Both the position numbers and the translations under genes were made by a program. A stretch of DNA of 64,000 bases, from positions 74,636,593 through 74,700,592 of the forward strand of contig OW388289.1 in NCBI GenBank assembly GCA_936450465.1, written 5' to 3'. The DNA comes from Gibbula magus. Lineage: Eukaryota > Mollusca > Gastropoda > Trochida > Trochidae. Position 1 is the first letter of the stretch. Each line of letters starts with the position of its first letter. Under the pieces are notes generated by a model. The model was given only the letters and a program-made list of their open reading frames with translations. It searched no databases and was not told where the DNA came from. Below, in pieces: positions 54,401 through 62,697 of the stretch.

Positions 54401-57400
54401 ATACAAATATGTCTACAGTTTCGTCTGTCTTGGATACTCTTCCAGTTGGTTGAGAGGTAATAAACTGTGAAAGATTACCTGAATGGATCACTGGCTGGCA
54501 TTATAATCTCCAACCTTACATAACCTTTTCAGGAGGTAAAACAAACTATTCAATTTACCTGATTTGCTGAAATATGTACATCTGTAGCTCTGTATCCTGT
54601 TTTATTTCAGTGTTCTGGAATATATTTCAAAATCGTTCTCCAGCAAGTATCCATCTATACCATCACCATAACTCGTTATACAAGGTTACACCCGAGTTAA
54701 CGGGTCTATCGTTAAACAGTGTATGTCAATATGTACATGTTTAACTACCATTGAAGGTAATATTTGATTTACAACGGTTGCTGATGCTCCATATTGATTT
54801 GTACGACGAAAAATTATAGATTCATGCACAAAGTAATATCATTATCTTATGTTATGTTATCTCTTAAGTTTCTTTAGTGACGTGTGCCTCACACATAGTC
54901 AGTATGCACGTGGTCTGGTAACAATGGTAGAATTGTAAGAATGAATGACGTTTACTGATATATCCATGTGGATGATCAGAAAGTCTGGGTTTTACAAAAC
55001 ATTCGTGTTGTAATAGTCCCTTTAGCAGTTCCGTCGTTTCAGTGTCAACATGCACATATAGAGACATATATTCGACTAAGAGTACTTAAATTTAGGTTTC
55101 AGTATCAAAAACACTCAGCAAATGAACCATGACAAAGTCAAGGTTATGCATTCAGTGTCTAAAGTCGCGTTAGATATTGTGTGTGAGACATTGTCTGGGA
55201 AAATGCACTGCGTGTAATTAACATTTCATCTACAATATTTACTGGTTAATAGTGATTTGAAGGGGAGAAATTGTTTATGAAAATATACTGATGTAATTCA
55301 TGGAGTGGAAAAAAACGGTTTCGTGATCTATTCTAAGTATACGCTTTCCATGAGTTACATAATTATGACAAAGAAAAGTCTCAGATGCGAATGTGTCAAC
55401 CCAGTGCCAGTGTTCAATGTAATATTGTATTTGCATTCAAAGAGGGTAGGGTATAATTGACAGAGATGAAAAGTTTTCACCATACTTTAGCAGAGACACT
55501 CTACAATATAAGATGTGGTGAAATGCTAAATTGTCAGGGCGTCATAAGGTTACTTATACGAAATAACTTAATGTTTATTTAATTAATTATGTGTACCGTA
55601 TTAACTCGAAAGGAAGTCAAAGGTTCTATTTCCACCAACTACCATCACCCCGGTTCTCTTCAAGAGGCGGGTTCTACTCCGTGTTGGGTTTCTCGTAATG
55701 GCTCCCTCGTATATCTCAGCACCACTTCCCCGGGGGTTGTTTTTGTGAAAATACAGTATTGAATTAACACTTTTCATTTGCGTTATATGAATCAGGGCCA
55801 TGTTCAAGAACCTCCCTTGAACGCGATTGCTCATTGTAGCGCTACGTAGCAAGGCGAGCAAACTTCGAGGAATTTGCACCGTGTCGTTCAAGAGAGAACG
55901 AGCGCTACTTGAGCGCTACATTGAGCGATTATAAGCGCTCGCTGTTATGGAACGGAGCCCAGGTGTAATTTATGTGCATACGCGTGTACAGTTTTCTACT
56001 ACTTATAAGATAAGCACGATAAGCAAAGTGAAGAGGATGATACGTCTATCACAGCGTAGCTAGCTATATCAGTACGTTCCACGTAATCATATTATCTATA
56101 AGGACTCCACATCCGTGATCAATACATGTTCATCATTTTACTTTCATTTGAACACATTTATACTCGATGAACTTATGGCGACTTATTTTTTTAAAATTCT
56201 ATGAAAATACGAAAACTATGTTTAAAGCATTGCATCAATATATGTCCTGCAGAACATGTTGTACGAGGTATGACATGCGACATTTTAAGTACAAGAGCCT
56301 GACACTTACAGCTAAACCTTCACATGCCACAGTGAACTGTCTGTCCCGTTATAAAGAATTCGAAGTTAGTCCAGACAAAGTGATCACTGGTCGCGAGAAG
56401 AAGATACTGATTTCTGTTGATTTGAAAAGGACAGCGTGACCCTGGTGTTTTTCTAGATACCAGGGGACTCTTCGTTTTGTCCATTTTTGCTGTAAATGCA
56501 TGATAGTAAATACAGTGATTCAGAAACATTTACTGTGTTTCTGGAAGTGCAACACTATTTAGTTATAGACTCATTCAACCACTCCTAGATTGTATACATG
56601 CGTTTAATTTACCGTCTAGTAGACATGACACAAAATACGGAATTGTGCCGTGTTCCTTTTCCCATGATACATACAATCTTTTGCAGTTTTGATACAGCCG
56701 CATCAACAAATCACGCTATCCGGAAAATAATGGTTGAGCTTGATCTTCCAGTGTCAATGTGTCTGTCCGTTTCGACAAGAAACGTTACAATGGATTTAAC
56801 ACCTCCCGTATATCCCAGCAAGAACTTTGCCTCACCCTCCATCAATCTTCTTTGTGTTCCAAAATGGAATCTCAGATGATTTGGGTGTAAAACATTCCTG
56901 TACATGACATCAGTTAAAATGGAATTCCCTCCATGACGAACTTAAACTGTCTTCAACCCTTGGCGATTTCAAATGTCACCTCAAAACATATCTCTACAAA
57001 TAGTTATATATAGGCCTAATGCTGAGCATACCTAGTGTGGAGATTGGTGCTGTATAAATGGACACACTAAATAATGGATGTAGCTTTTTTAAATAAAAGA
57101 ATTGTCTATTCATAATTATTACACGAGCAAAATATGTTGATACATTAATATCTCATTAGAAAGCTTCATAGGTTAACTCTTAACCCAACGATAGAAAGCT
57201 AATAACGTTTCATACGCTCCTTCTGCATTGGATACCAATATAAAATGCGGCAGATAGTTGAATCCCGGTGAAGTCTAGGCGTAACGATAATCAATCACTC
57301 CTAAAGTATAGATCCACTAATCATCACAGGTTACACCATGACACCTCCGGGGTTCTGTATAACCTATCTCAACCTGTCTACCGTCTACAGCTTCTGTCAG

Positions 57401-59615
57401 GGGGCTAATCGTTAAATACAGGTAATTTATGATCGTGTCTATCAGTTATTCCTAGAGAAAGTCATATTATGTATATATACGTAGATTGGTGTTACGCCTT
57501 CAAGTAATCCATGGTACGGTATCATTCAATAGTGGAGGAGTTTGTTTTCAGAACATTTCAAATGCATTGTCATATTTTGATTAACATTCATCATTTTTAG
57601 ATTAAATAATTGAAAAACTATTTTTTTTGGATTAAACAAGATCATTAAATGGCTTGTTCAGAATGCATCAGTTATGTTACATAATCCTAATATTTTGCAT
57701 CCGCTGTGCAATTTCTGCGAGCAATGTATTACAGTATCATACATAGTTTACATACAACGCCGGAACTAGTTTAGCATTAGGATACTGTTCTATTCATACA
57801 TATGTGTTGTGACAAGAAAAGCTAGAGAATAAAAACATATATAATGACGGTCTACAGAATATGAATGAAAATAACATTACAGTCGTATGTATATTATGTT
57901 CTTTTCTGTACAAGTGGAACAAAACCATATCATTAGGTATAGCTGTTGAGTGTTGTAAATATTGAAGTGAAGTCCTGTGTTTCATATACTGTACGACAGT
58001 TACACCTATGTACAACATGTTAACTAACATACAGTGGCGTGCCAAAAGCATTGCAACAATCTCCGTTTCCCTATAAGATCCCATGTTAATTTAGTGTAGC
58101 ATAAATAATTTTGACGAGCGTGACAGTGAACAAAAACTTTTTAAAACTTAGCATTTTTGTAAGCTAACATTTGGAGATTATGTTCATAATTTTCAAATTC
58201 ATTAAATTTGAGCATTGTTTGGAAAACGGCAAGATAGTGACCGTGTATTTTTACTGTAACCTCGCTTACCAATTGCCACCATTATGTAATCAGATTGTTT
58301 ATTGTTTACTGTATACATTATCATTGATGTAACCGTCTCATGTCTGAAATGCAAAAAAAAATAAAAAATAAAATAAAAAAAATAAAAAAAATAAATATGT
58401 AATCAGATCTAAAGGGCTGAACAAATTTGAAATACCTCGATAATCTGTAACTGTTTTGTTAAATAACGTTGCATCCAAAATCAGAAAGGTTGTACGTGTT
58501 GCAGAGTATAGATTTTCTGTTTTTATGTAAAAAAGTTTGAAAATTGAAACAATTAAAATGATATATGCTACACTGAATCAACATGGGATCCTAAATGGGA
58601 AACAGCGTTTGTTGCAATACTTTTGGCACGTCACTGTACCTTTGAACAGTTATCTGCACTCCCTTCACTGGTCATATAAAGTGTATATATGTCTATACCA
58701 TATGAAAGTGGGACAAATTACGATTACATTATACCGATACCACATCTATATCATTTATTTATATAAAAGTGGCGATAATAGCATTACGTTTTAATTGTCC
58801 CTATATACATACCGTGTACTTCAAAGCAAACAAAGGGTTATGTTTTAACGTTAATAAAATCGTATAACTGTTGTGGCGAAAATGTTTATATTGTTATAGG
58901 TTATAATTCTTTCTCTGGATTCAACAATGGTATGTGTATAAGTAGCAACGGGGTCTTTTGTAAGCGACGGTGAGCGAGACTGTTTGAAAGGGCTTATTGG
59001 CGTATCTATACGTCTCGAACTCTCGTGGCTAGAGGAAATACTTCACATTCTTAAAACTTATTTTAAGTCTTAGAAATATATTGGCGTAACATATAGATGA
59101 GCAATGCTTAAGGGAAATAAAGGAACTATTAATATCGTAGTTGGAAAACCGTATACATATACATGTGTCAAAGCGATTGGCATTTACCGGTACCATTGAC
59201 ACATCTGTTAAACTAACTGAAACTGGCTGGTAGTAGTACCCAATATCTTGAGATCTAGAGATCCTACTGTATATTCATACTTCTGGGCAAGTGTCATTAA
59301 CCAGTTTATACTCCAATACTCCATACATACCCTGGATACCTGTATAATAACGGATGGTTTACGTTACGGGGTCATGACAGGAAATATATATTTCTGGACA
59401 CAATACACTCGAAACATAGTATACAGTCTAAGGGTAACACGATGACAGTTAAATGCGCCGCTGTTGACAGAAAACCCTATTTGGTTATTCTACTGTCAGT
59501 GAGATGGAAACATAAACAAGTCCTGTCATATCCTGAATCTTACCTGGGAGCCTTTATGCTGCAACCAACCCTCGATAAGTTTTAAAGGTGGGGACGTAAC
59601 GTTGACGTAAGCCAT
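17168..59615 (-). CDS. STAP1: STAP-like PH-SH2 adaptor protein with a long tail (20 coding exons)
   Basis: A complete gene was assembled by hand. Exons, 5' to 3' on the minus strand: 59544-59615, 48746-48829, 43613-43726, 37933-37989, 37246-37474, 35219-35282, 34363-34506, 33563-33632, 32616-32757, 32101-32151, 30266-30337, 29651-29758, 28978-29043, 28634-28678, 26610-26651, 25457-25486, 23469-23552, 21620-21787, 18053-18304 and 17168-17355. The start ATG is at 59615 in the first exon. The predicted protein is about 693 residues: PH about 10-109, linker, SH2 about 207-305, then a disordered tail. Vertebrate STAP1 and STAP2 are 295 and about 403 residues, so the tail is an extension. STAP proteins are cytoplasmic adaptors acting downstream of tyrosine kinases. 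All junctions are GT-AG except the donor of the 35219-35282 exon. Assignment rests on the PH-SH2 order, the post-PH motif and the neighbour UBA6. Confidence 0.85.
18957..19740. repeat. Degenerate satellite array in an adaptor-gene intron
   Basis: GAACAATTAAGAAGTTGTCA alternates with AATAAAGAATTTGTCAATCC, giving a period of roughly 55-60 bp built from two related half-units. The central part (19200-19640) is the most regular; the flanks are more diverged. Confidence 0.85.
20101..20366. mobile_element. MITE family A, copy 1
   Basis: The left end AAAGGCGCTGTAGCACG faces the right end CGTGCTACAGTCCCTTTTA. GAGGGTAAGACATTTCATTA inside matches the copy at 42242-42597. Confidence 0.75.
20639..21157. 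mobile_element. MITE family B, copy 1, with an internal hairpin
   Basis: The left end TTAAATTGACATTGAGT faces the right end ACTCAATGTCACTTTAA. An internal hairpin at about 20836-20911 pairs AAATTTAGATCGAC with GTCGATCTAAATTT. The open frame at 20759-21013 lies wholly within it and is a by-product. Confidence 0.75.
21788..23468 (-). other. STAP1: Intron of the STAP-like gene
   Basis: Apart from the possible cassette exon at 22935-22976 I see no structure. A loose repeat of GGTTAG(G/A)T(G/C)AAACCATGC recurs near 23033, 23160 and 23258. Confidence 0.5.
22935..22976 (-). CDS. STAP1: Possible extra cassette exon of the STAP-like gene
   Basis: A 42-nt stretch follows an ATTTGTAG acceptor and precedes a weak GTGGTA donor. 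It is phase 1-1 like its neighbours and would insert DAANENCLIGILEV without a stop. The weak donor keeps confidence low. Confidence 0.25.
23553..25456 (-). other. STAP1: Intron with a MITE end fragment and a short tandem repeat
   Basis: CTTCCCTACACAAGGCATAA near 24430 matches the end of the MITE at 46971-47187, without a clear partner end. The 25000-25335 tandem repeat follows. Nothing else is visible. Confidence 0.55.
25000..25335. repeat. Nested tandem repeat
   Basis: A unit of about 120 bp, CATTGTGTC(T/C)CAAATGT then TCG/CGTGACAGAAA and CTACTTCGACAT, occurs three times. Between these lie short arrays of CATCCCTCTTATCCGA (about 16 bp). Confidence 0.75.
25487..28292 (-). other. STAP1: Introns flanking the 26610-26651 exon
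   Basis: Apart from that exon I see no repeats, RNA genes or other exon-like frames. Open frames at 25679-26118, 26754-26993 and 27887-28184 carry no motif. Confidence 0.5.
28293..28500. repeat. Three-copy tandem repeat, 68-bp period
   Basis: A(A/G)CTAAAGACGTGATCTAAG starts at 28293, 28361 and 28429, each followed by TTACACGTGGCTTTGT. The third copy diverges in its last part. The first two copies are almost identical. Confidence 0.9.
30451..31565 (-). pseudogene. Broken KRBA2/Ginger-like integrase
   Basis: On the minus strand, 31565-31328 reads FDIIKRAHTSTGHGGRDKM and TREALGLFNSLC, the His/Cys zinc-binding region of this integrase family. QKKRKRVTTKGVVVKP follows at about 31310. The catalytic core is then interrupted by several stops and a shortened stretch. 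The C-terminal part resumes at about 31032 with VHGKPRHPQSPDN, GLKFVQFQKNNSYHP and SPFKALFGSVPKVGL. This matches the integrase shared by vertebrate KRBA2 and Ginger-type DNA transposons. Stops and frameshifts make it inactive. It lies in an intron of the adaptor gene, in the same orientation. Confidence 0.85.
32069..32094. repeat. (AT)n microsatellite
   Basis: About 13 dinucleotide copies lie directly next to the donor of the exon ending at 32101. Confidence 0.9.
32616..34506 (-). CDS. STAP1: SH2-domain exons of the STAP-like gene (exons 7-9)
   Basis: Exons 34363-34506, 33563-33632 and 32616-32757 encode WFFTSITRDTAEAILTTG, then GNSLMRESVTF, where SLMRES is the FLVRES equivalent with the phosphotyrosine-binding arginine at about residue 234. 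GSYVITKKMEHN, FNHFEVIRVAEGFKINVENA and LLEVMDYFVR follow as the later strands and helix B. The join from 34363 to 33632 (AG|A) gives HNRGPPFNHF without interruption. All key SH2 elements are present, so the domain should bind phosphotyrosine. A different open frame across 34363-34506 (beginning LVLHIHH) runs into a stop downstream and is rejected. Confidence 0.88.
33178..33326. repeat. Inverted-repeat element, family C, copy 1
   Basis: The left end GGGCCATGTTC faces the right end GTTATGGAACAGAGCCCA. The interior carries GCGCTACGTAGCAAAGCGAG and GCGATTATAAGCGCTCGCTG. The second copy is at 55795-55961. Confidence 0.75.
34214..34268 (-). other. STAP1: Exon-like 55-nt stretch inside an SH2 intron
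   Basis: It is flanked by a GTTTTAG acceptor and a CCG|GTAAAA donor. In one frame it reads VFFDNANDIITEALEYC and would join the next exon in frame (CG|A). After the 34363-34506 SH2 exon, however, inclusion gives a stop four codons in. It is not part of the main model and could be an alternative or poison exon. Confidence 0.35.
34317..34354. repeat. (AT)n microsatellite
   Basis: The array immediately follows, on the minus strand, the donor of the SH2 exon ending at 34363. Confidence 0.85.
35219..37474 (-). CDS. STAP1: Linker exons between PH and SH2 (exons 5-6)
   Basis: Exon 37246-37474 begins GDISDNLDLTPDQIQKVRID, matching the LLPGQ..(K/Q)LHEV segment that follows the PH domain in vertebrate STAPs, and then becomes Ser/Pro/Thr-rich. 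Two donors are possible: GCG|GTAGTT at 37246 (phase 1, used here) or ATT|GTAAGC at 37253 (phase 0). Exon 35219-35282 adds KYQGVYNLVKKQP, whose YxxVxN resembles the STAP1 YVDVLN stretch just before SH2. The exon's donor would be CC|GC, which is non-canonical. The first GT-type donor is preceded by in-frame TAA TAA. Confidence 0.65.
35485..35652. repeat. 21-bp perfect tandem repeat, about eight copies
   Basis: The unit CGATTCCCTAGGCTATGACA (plus C) is repeated with almost no differences; the first and last copies vary by one or two bases. CCTAGG is palindromic. The homogeneity suggests recent expansion. Confidence 0.95.
35653..37245 (-). other. STAP1: Rest of the intron before the 35219-35282 exon
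   Basis: It contains a long (AT)n run at 36417-36481 and no recognisable exon. The open frames at 36119-36357 show no motif. Confidence 0.6.
36417..36481. repeat. Long (AT)n microsatellite
   Basis: About 32 uninterrupted dinucleotide copies. The true length may differ in the genome because such arrays are prone to assembly error. Confidence 0.95.
37933..59615 (-). CDS. STAP1: PH-domain exons of the STAP-like gene (exons 1-4)
   Basis: Exons 59544-59615, 48746-48829, 43613-43726 and 37933-37989 (24, 28, 38 and 19 codons) are all in phase 0. They encode LIEGWLQHKGSQ, then WTSYWCVLKEYVIYIF (beta strands 1-3 of a PH fold), GYRFDLLTAKKLNKF, and ERELWKAYLIGLTE, with the conserved tryptophan of the C-terminal helix. 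PH domains bind phosphoinositides or proteins at membranes. Lysines in the first loop (HKGSQDTKW) are compatible with lipid binding, but specificity cannot be read. Confidence 0.85.
39320..39445. repeat. Fragment of the GGCCTGAAGGCC-ended repeat
   Basis: TAGCTCATTTTAGGAATGACGG is followed by GGCCTTCCAGGCCAGATGAG, a variant of the same palindromic end seen at 10796 and 62084. Confidence 0.5.
39610..39910. mobile_element. MITE family A, copy 2
   Basis: The left end TTAAAGGGTCAGTAGCAC faces the right end GTGCTACTGTCCCTTTAAA. The interior has AAAATGGCCGCCATGCAATT, also found inverted in the copy at 42242-42597. It overlaps the 3' half of a 174-codon open frame (39270-39794). Confidence 0.85.
40343..40842. 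mobile_element. MITE family B-related element, 500 bp
   Basis: The left end ATTAAAGGTACATCCATTGT faces the right end ACAATGGATGCACCTTTAAT. Internally AAACGTTATAAATGG(T/C)GTTA and GTAAATGGGACGTG are shared with 43850-44292. Confidence 0.85.
42242..42597. mobile_element. MITE family A, copy 3 (diverged)
   Basis: The left end TAAAGGGGCTTGAGAACG faces the right end CGTGCTATTGCCCTTTTA. GCAAAAATTGCATGGCGGCC lies inside. Confidence 0.75.
43850..44292. mobile_element. MITE family B-related element, second long copy
   Basis: The left end CTTTAAAGAGACATTAAGTA faces the right end ATGTCTCTTTAAA. Interior blocks match 40343-40842. Confidence 0.75.
46971..47187. mobile_element. MITE with CCTACGCAAGGTATAACTCG ends
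   Basis: The left end CTTCCCTACGCAAGGCAAAA faces the right end CGAGTTATACCTTGCGTAGG. A solitary end of the same type is near 24430. Confidence 0.85.
48466..48640. mobile_element. Palindromic MITE, copy with possible target duplication
   Basis: The left end AGTCTAACACTTAGACTCTG faces the right end CAGAGTCTGAGTGTAAGACT. AATATTGAAAAGTAGCCTA and TAGGCTCCTTTTCGATATT pair in the middle, so nearly the whole element can fold. ATAATTCCC flanks both sides (48457-48465 and 48640-48648) and may be a target duplication. Confidence 0.8.
50056..50199. repeat. 144-bp foldback element
   Basis: AGAATAACCAACTCGGTACG pairs with CGTACCTCGTTGGTTATTCT, and AATAATGTTCAGAGCCACTCG pairs with GTGGCTGAACATTATTT. Almost the entire length forms one hairpin, similar in plan to 783-884. 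Confidence 0.85.
51618..51966 (-). pseudogene. LINE reverse-transcriptase C-terminal fragment
   Basis: The minus strand reads IPKCHLKSYGYRSFSNAVP then FLWNS, and after a frameshift HEIRLSPTIENFKARFK. This is the usual end of non-LTR retrotransposon ORF2 proteins (RAFS..AP.LWNSLP..IR...FK..LK). The frameshift within the LWNSLP motif marks it as dead. Confidence 0.75.
54188..54360. mobile_element. Palindromic MITE, second full copy
   Basis: The left end TCTAACACTTAGTCACTGAT faces the right end CAGAGGCTGAGTGTAAGACT. The interior TTTTCAATATTTGATAAAAT and GGTGATATTTTACGAATA match the copy at 48466. Confidence 0.75.
55795..55961. repeat. Inverted-repeat element, family C, copy 2
   Basis: The left end GGGCCATGTTC faces the right end ATGGAACGGAGCCCA. 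The interior GCGCTACGTAGCAAGGCGAG and ATAAGCGCTCGCTGTTATGG are nearly the same as in 33178-33326. Confidence 0.8.
56800..57060 (+). pseudogene. LINE 3'-end fragment
   Basis: The plus strand encodes NFASPSINLLCVPKWNLR, then after stops and frameshifts DELKLSSTLGDFKCHLKTYL, the C-terminal pattern of CR1/L2-like ORF2 proteins. It ends with a TGGACACACTAAATAATGG tail. The damage makes it inactive. Confidence 0.65.
58030..58638. mobile_element. Tc1/mariner-like MITE with long inverted ends
   Basis: The ends read TACAGTGGCGTGCCAAAAGC and GCACGTCACTGTA. About 75 bp of inverted similarity continues inward (GATCCCATGTT, AGTGTAGCATA). TA flanks both sides, as expected for this superfamily. The middle holds an A-rich run (58352-58396) and no transposase. 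Confidence 0.85.
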
Positions 59616-59751
59616 GGTTTCAGTAAATTGTTCAGTTCACATATCCCAGAGGTACGACTACTCCGTTAACGCTGCTGCTATCTCCAGCATAGCCTTCCTA
59701 TGTGACAACAAGGTCCCAGCAAACGTGCAACGGCGACCAGGAAGTCAATGC

Positions 59752-59759
59752 TTTTTATA
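59752..59759 (-). promoter_or_regulatory. STAP1: TATA-like box of the STAP-like gene
   Basis: The minus strand reads TATAAAAAG about 137-144 bases upstream of the start codon at 59615. Transcription would then start near 59725 and leave a 5' UTR of about 110 bases. The spacing is plausible; use is not shown. Confidence 0.4.
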
Positions 59760-61219
59760 GATCTCTCGCTTCTTTCCCACCTGAACAGTTAGTGGCATAC
59801 CTAGACACTGCACAGGCGGAGACAGGTATAGCGTTACGTCAATGACACCGACTGGACAGTTGAAACTCGTGACTGTATTAAAGCGATGGTGAGAGAGGAC
59901 ACAGCCTTGTCAACGTCCACTATCCATGAAAGTGTTACATGTCAAATCAGTTCGGCTTTCGTTTACTGAAGCGGAACCCTCTCAAAGCACTCATAACAAT
60001 ATCCTCCAAGGCAATTGCGACTTAAGATCAATTTAATGCTGAATAGGAATTGTCGTGTTACACATGCATGTATATCTGTAAACAACGCTTACTATCTATC
60101 GACCTAATCACACGGTGCAACGGCAACTAATGATATCGGTACAGGTTAGAAACACGAGTTCACATCATAAGGTGTGTTGTTAGGAAACATGAAGTGCTGT
60201 CTTGATTGATCACGGGGCCTCAAGCAATATGGTTTTCATAATTTCCCCTAGCTAACAGAATATTTGAAGTTTGAAGTGTTAAAAATATACTCTTTGATAT
60301 AACTGGTCTACATTAACCCATTCGATACCAAAAAGCATATTGCCTCAAGAATATGTGGTTAAATCCGGTTTTATATATTTCAATCAAACAATGTGGCCGA
60401 TAATATCGTTCGAATGATAGCCGTATCCACCATGTACCTCTGTATTGGAAATGGTTTAAACATATTTTCTTGACCTATATACTTCTCCTATATACAAATA
60501 ATTATATTACAAAATTATTTCATATATAATAAAATGTAAATCAATACATATTTTACATTATGATATGTGCAAGAAATGTACAGCGCAGTATGATAAAATG
60601 TAAAACATAACATGGGAAATCGTAATTTAACAACAAATATTGTGAGTTATAGATCCATATTCTCAGCTTTCATTCAACAACTAGCAGTAAAGGGGTTAAA
60701 TATATGAACCTATAGTTAGAGATCGATACTGAATCAATCATATACAGAAAAAGGCCAGGAAGTAATAAGCTCACGAAGTCATATGCTGACCCTATAAAAT
60801 GAAAGTGATTCATATTTGTGATAAACATGATAAGCGTATTGCAATCGAACCTAACAGGGGGCGTGTTGCAGGCGGCTTTGCATGTACTAATACGCCTTGC
60901 CGTGATAACGCATACAGGATGTTAACTGTGTAACTGATAACCTCTTGAATATTATATCAACTGAAATAAGATAATAACGTTTAAATCAAACATCGCGTAG
61001 TGTGTGCTTTCTTCTAAAATTACGGAAATATCATTATAAAGCAATTTTCCTTTCAATAAATATAAAAACAGAACATTCAAATTCGACCTGTGCAATTAGA
61101 AAGTCATATAGGAACGGAAAAAACGCTTATCATTCTGTGTTTGAATTATCAATACATAAAAATAAACCCAAACGTATGATGTCATTTTGTCTTAAACTGG
61201 TTTTAGATGGAAGTGTAAA

Positions 61220-61379
61220 ACAGCCTTATAATTATTGCAAGAGGCAGACTGTCCGTGCTATCCCACCTAAAGCTGAGGACTCTCAACCAGTTACTGGGCT
61301 GCAGGGAAACCTGATCCCACCTGACAGATACACAGATAGAGTTAAATTGCAAAAAATAAAGAAGTTCTATCGTGCTTAA
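61220..61379 (+). pseudogene. Possible coding remnant of unknown origin
   Basis: The last 50 codons of a 125-codon frame (61002-61379) look protein-like (VRAIPPKAEDSQPVTGLQ, IPPDRYTDRVKLQKIKKFY). The first half is low-complexity AT-rich sequence. There is no clear splice acceptor and no recognised family. It could be an old insertion or chance. Confidence 0.25.
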
Positions 61380-61739
61380 TTTCTGTTATACAAATATAAT
61401 GAAAGTTGGTTAGAAAGCTCCCTTTCATCTAAATATAAACATTGCTAACATTGTACGGTAGCGTTAATGTTAGTAAAATGGTAAACCACTCAAATGTGTT
61501 CACTAATAACTTTCTTACTGTTCATCCAAAAGACTTGAACTTTGGAACTCCTGATATTCACTAAACGTAGATGATATCCTCAAAATTAGAGTGTTCTAGG
61601 GTCATTGGTTTCTGAGATGAAAAATGTACCTTTATATGAACCCCTGTCACAATCAAAGTATCAAAGTTTCAATAATGAAATTTACAAATCATAATCTCCA
61701 TCTTTTAAAGAAAACACTTTCTTTCTTCTTGGATATCTC

Positions 61740-62084
61740 CTATTGCTGGTTCGTGAGAAGAAGTCGTTTGAAGCTTTTAGAGTGAAACTTGTATCCCTAC
61801 AAAGATGTTAATGACACTCCTAAATCAAACGCTTTCGGGGAAGACGTCGTTTAAAGGTTTCACTTTTAATGTCTCTGGCGGCCATATTTGTTGGCGTTGG
61901 CATTCGTGATGAACAAACTTTGACCCCTAGGTGATGGGTACCCACCCACCAAATTACAGATTTGGGGTGTAGCGGTTCTGGGGGAGAAGTCGAAAGAATG
62001 AAAAGTTAACGGACGCCGGACGGACCCCGGACGACGGCCCATGCCATAAGCACATCTGGCCTTCAGGCCTGATGAGCTAAAATT
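61740..62084. repeat. Dispersed repeat with a GGCCTGAAGGCC end, inverted copy
   Basis: It ends GGCCTTCAGGCCTGATGAGC, the inverse of the start of the copy at 10796. Just inside are ACGCCGGACGGACCCCGGAC and CCATGCCATAAGC. The two copies differ in their interior. The left limit is approximate. Confidence 0.6.
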
Positions 62085-62697
62085 GACTCCAAATGCATTT
62101 AGTCTTATGTCCAGCAGGATGAGGTATACCTGTTGAAGGGCGAGAGGGTGTTACACCAGATTATAGTTCCACCCTTTTGTTGGAAAAAAGCATCATTTTA
62201 ACGTTTTGAATGAAATATTCGATTCATTTGTTCATGTTTTCTACGCGCTCAAATATATCTTCAAATGTTTAACTTGTCTTAATGTGGCAACTATTGATTA
62301 ACAGTAATGATAATGTCAAGTATTAACATAAACTTCTGATGGGTATTAACTTCTTACATGTATCGTTCATATATCTTCTTTATTGGCGACACGTATCCCC
62401 AAATGAAAAACTCTAAGTTTTTATAAACAATCCATATCTCATTAAGCCCTGCGTTTATATTTTTCTCATATCTTAATGATATGTCTTCACATTTGTGAAA
62501 AAAAAGTTCTGAAAAATTACATAATTTTTTTCAAAATTGTGTATCCGGAATTGTGCACTTTTTGAGAATGACTCATAAATCATACTCAGGAGCCAATGAG
62601 CTTCACGTGTACGTAACAGTAAAATATGGGTTGGTGCATGAAGGTTCCTGCTTCAAAATATTAACCATGTAAATATTTAATGCAATAAAAGAGACCA

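Larger units (their letters stand above)
48830..59543 (-). other. STAP1: First intron of the STAP-like gene (10.7 kb)
   Basis: It holds a foldback element, two LINE fragments, a palindromic MITE, a family C element and a Tc1-like MITE, each listed separately. The stretches 48830-50055, 50200-51617, 51967-54187, 54361-55794, 57060-58029 and 58639-59543 show no gene or clear repeat. Confidence 0.6.

Noticed and set aside
55601..55891. 96-codon minus-strand open frame
   Set aside because: Its 5' part lies in the family C repeat; the rest has no recognisable domain or splice signals.
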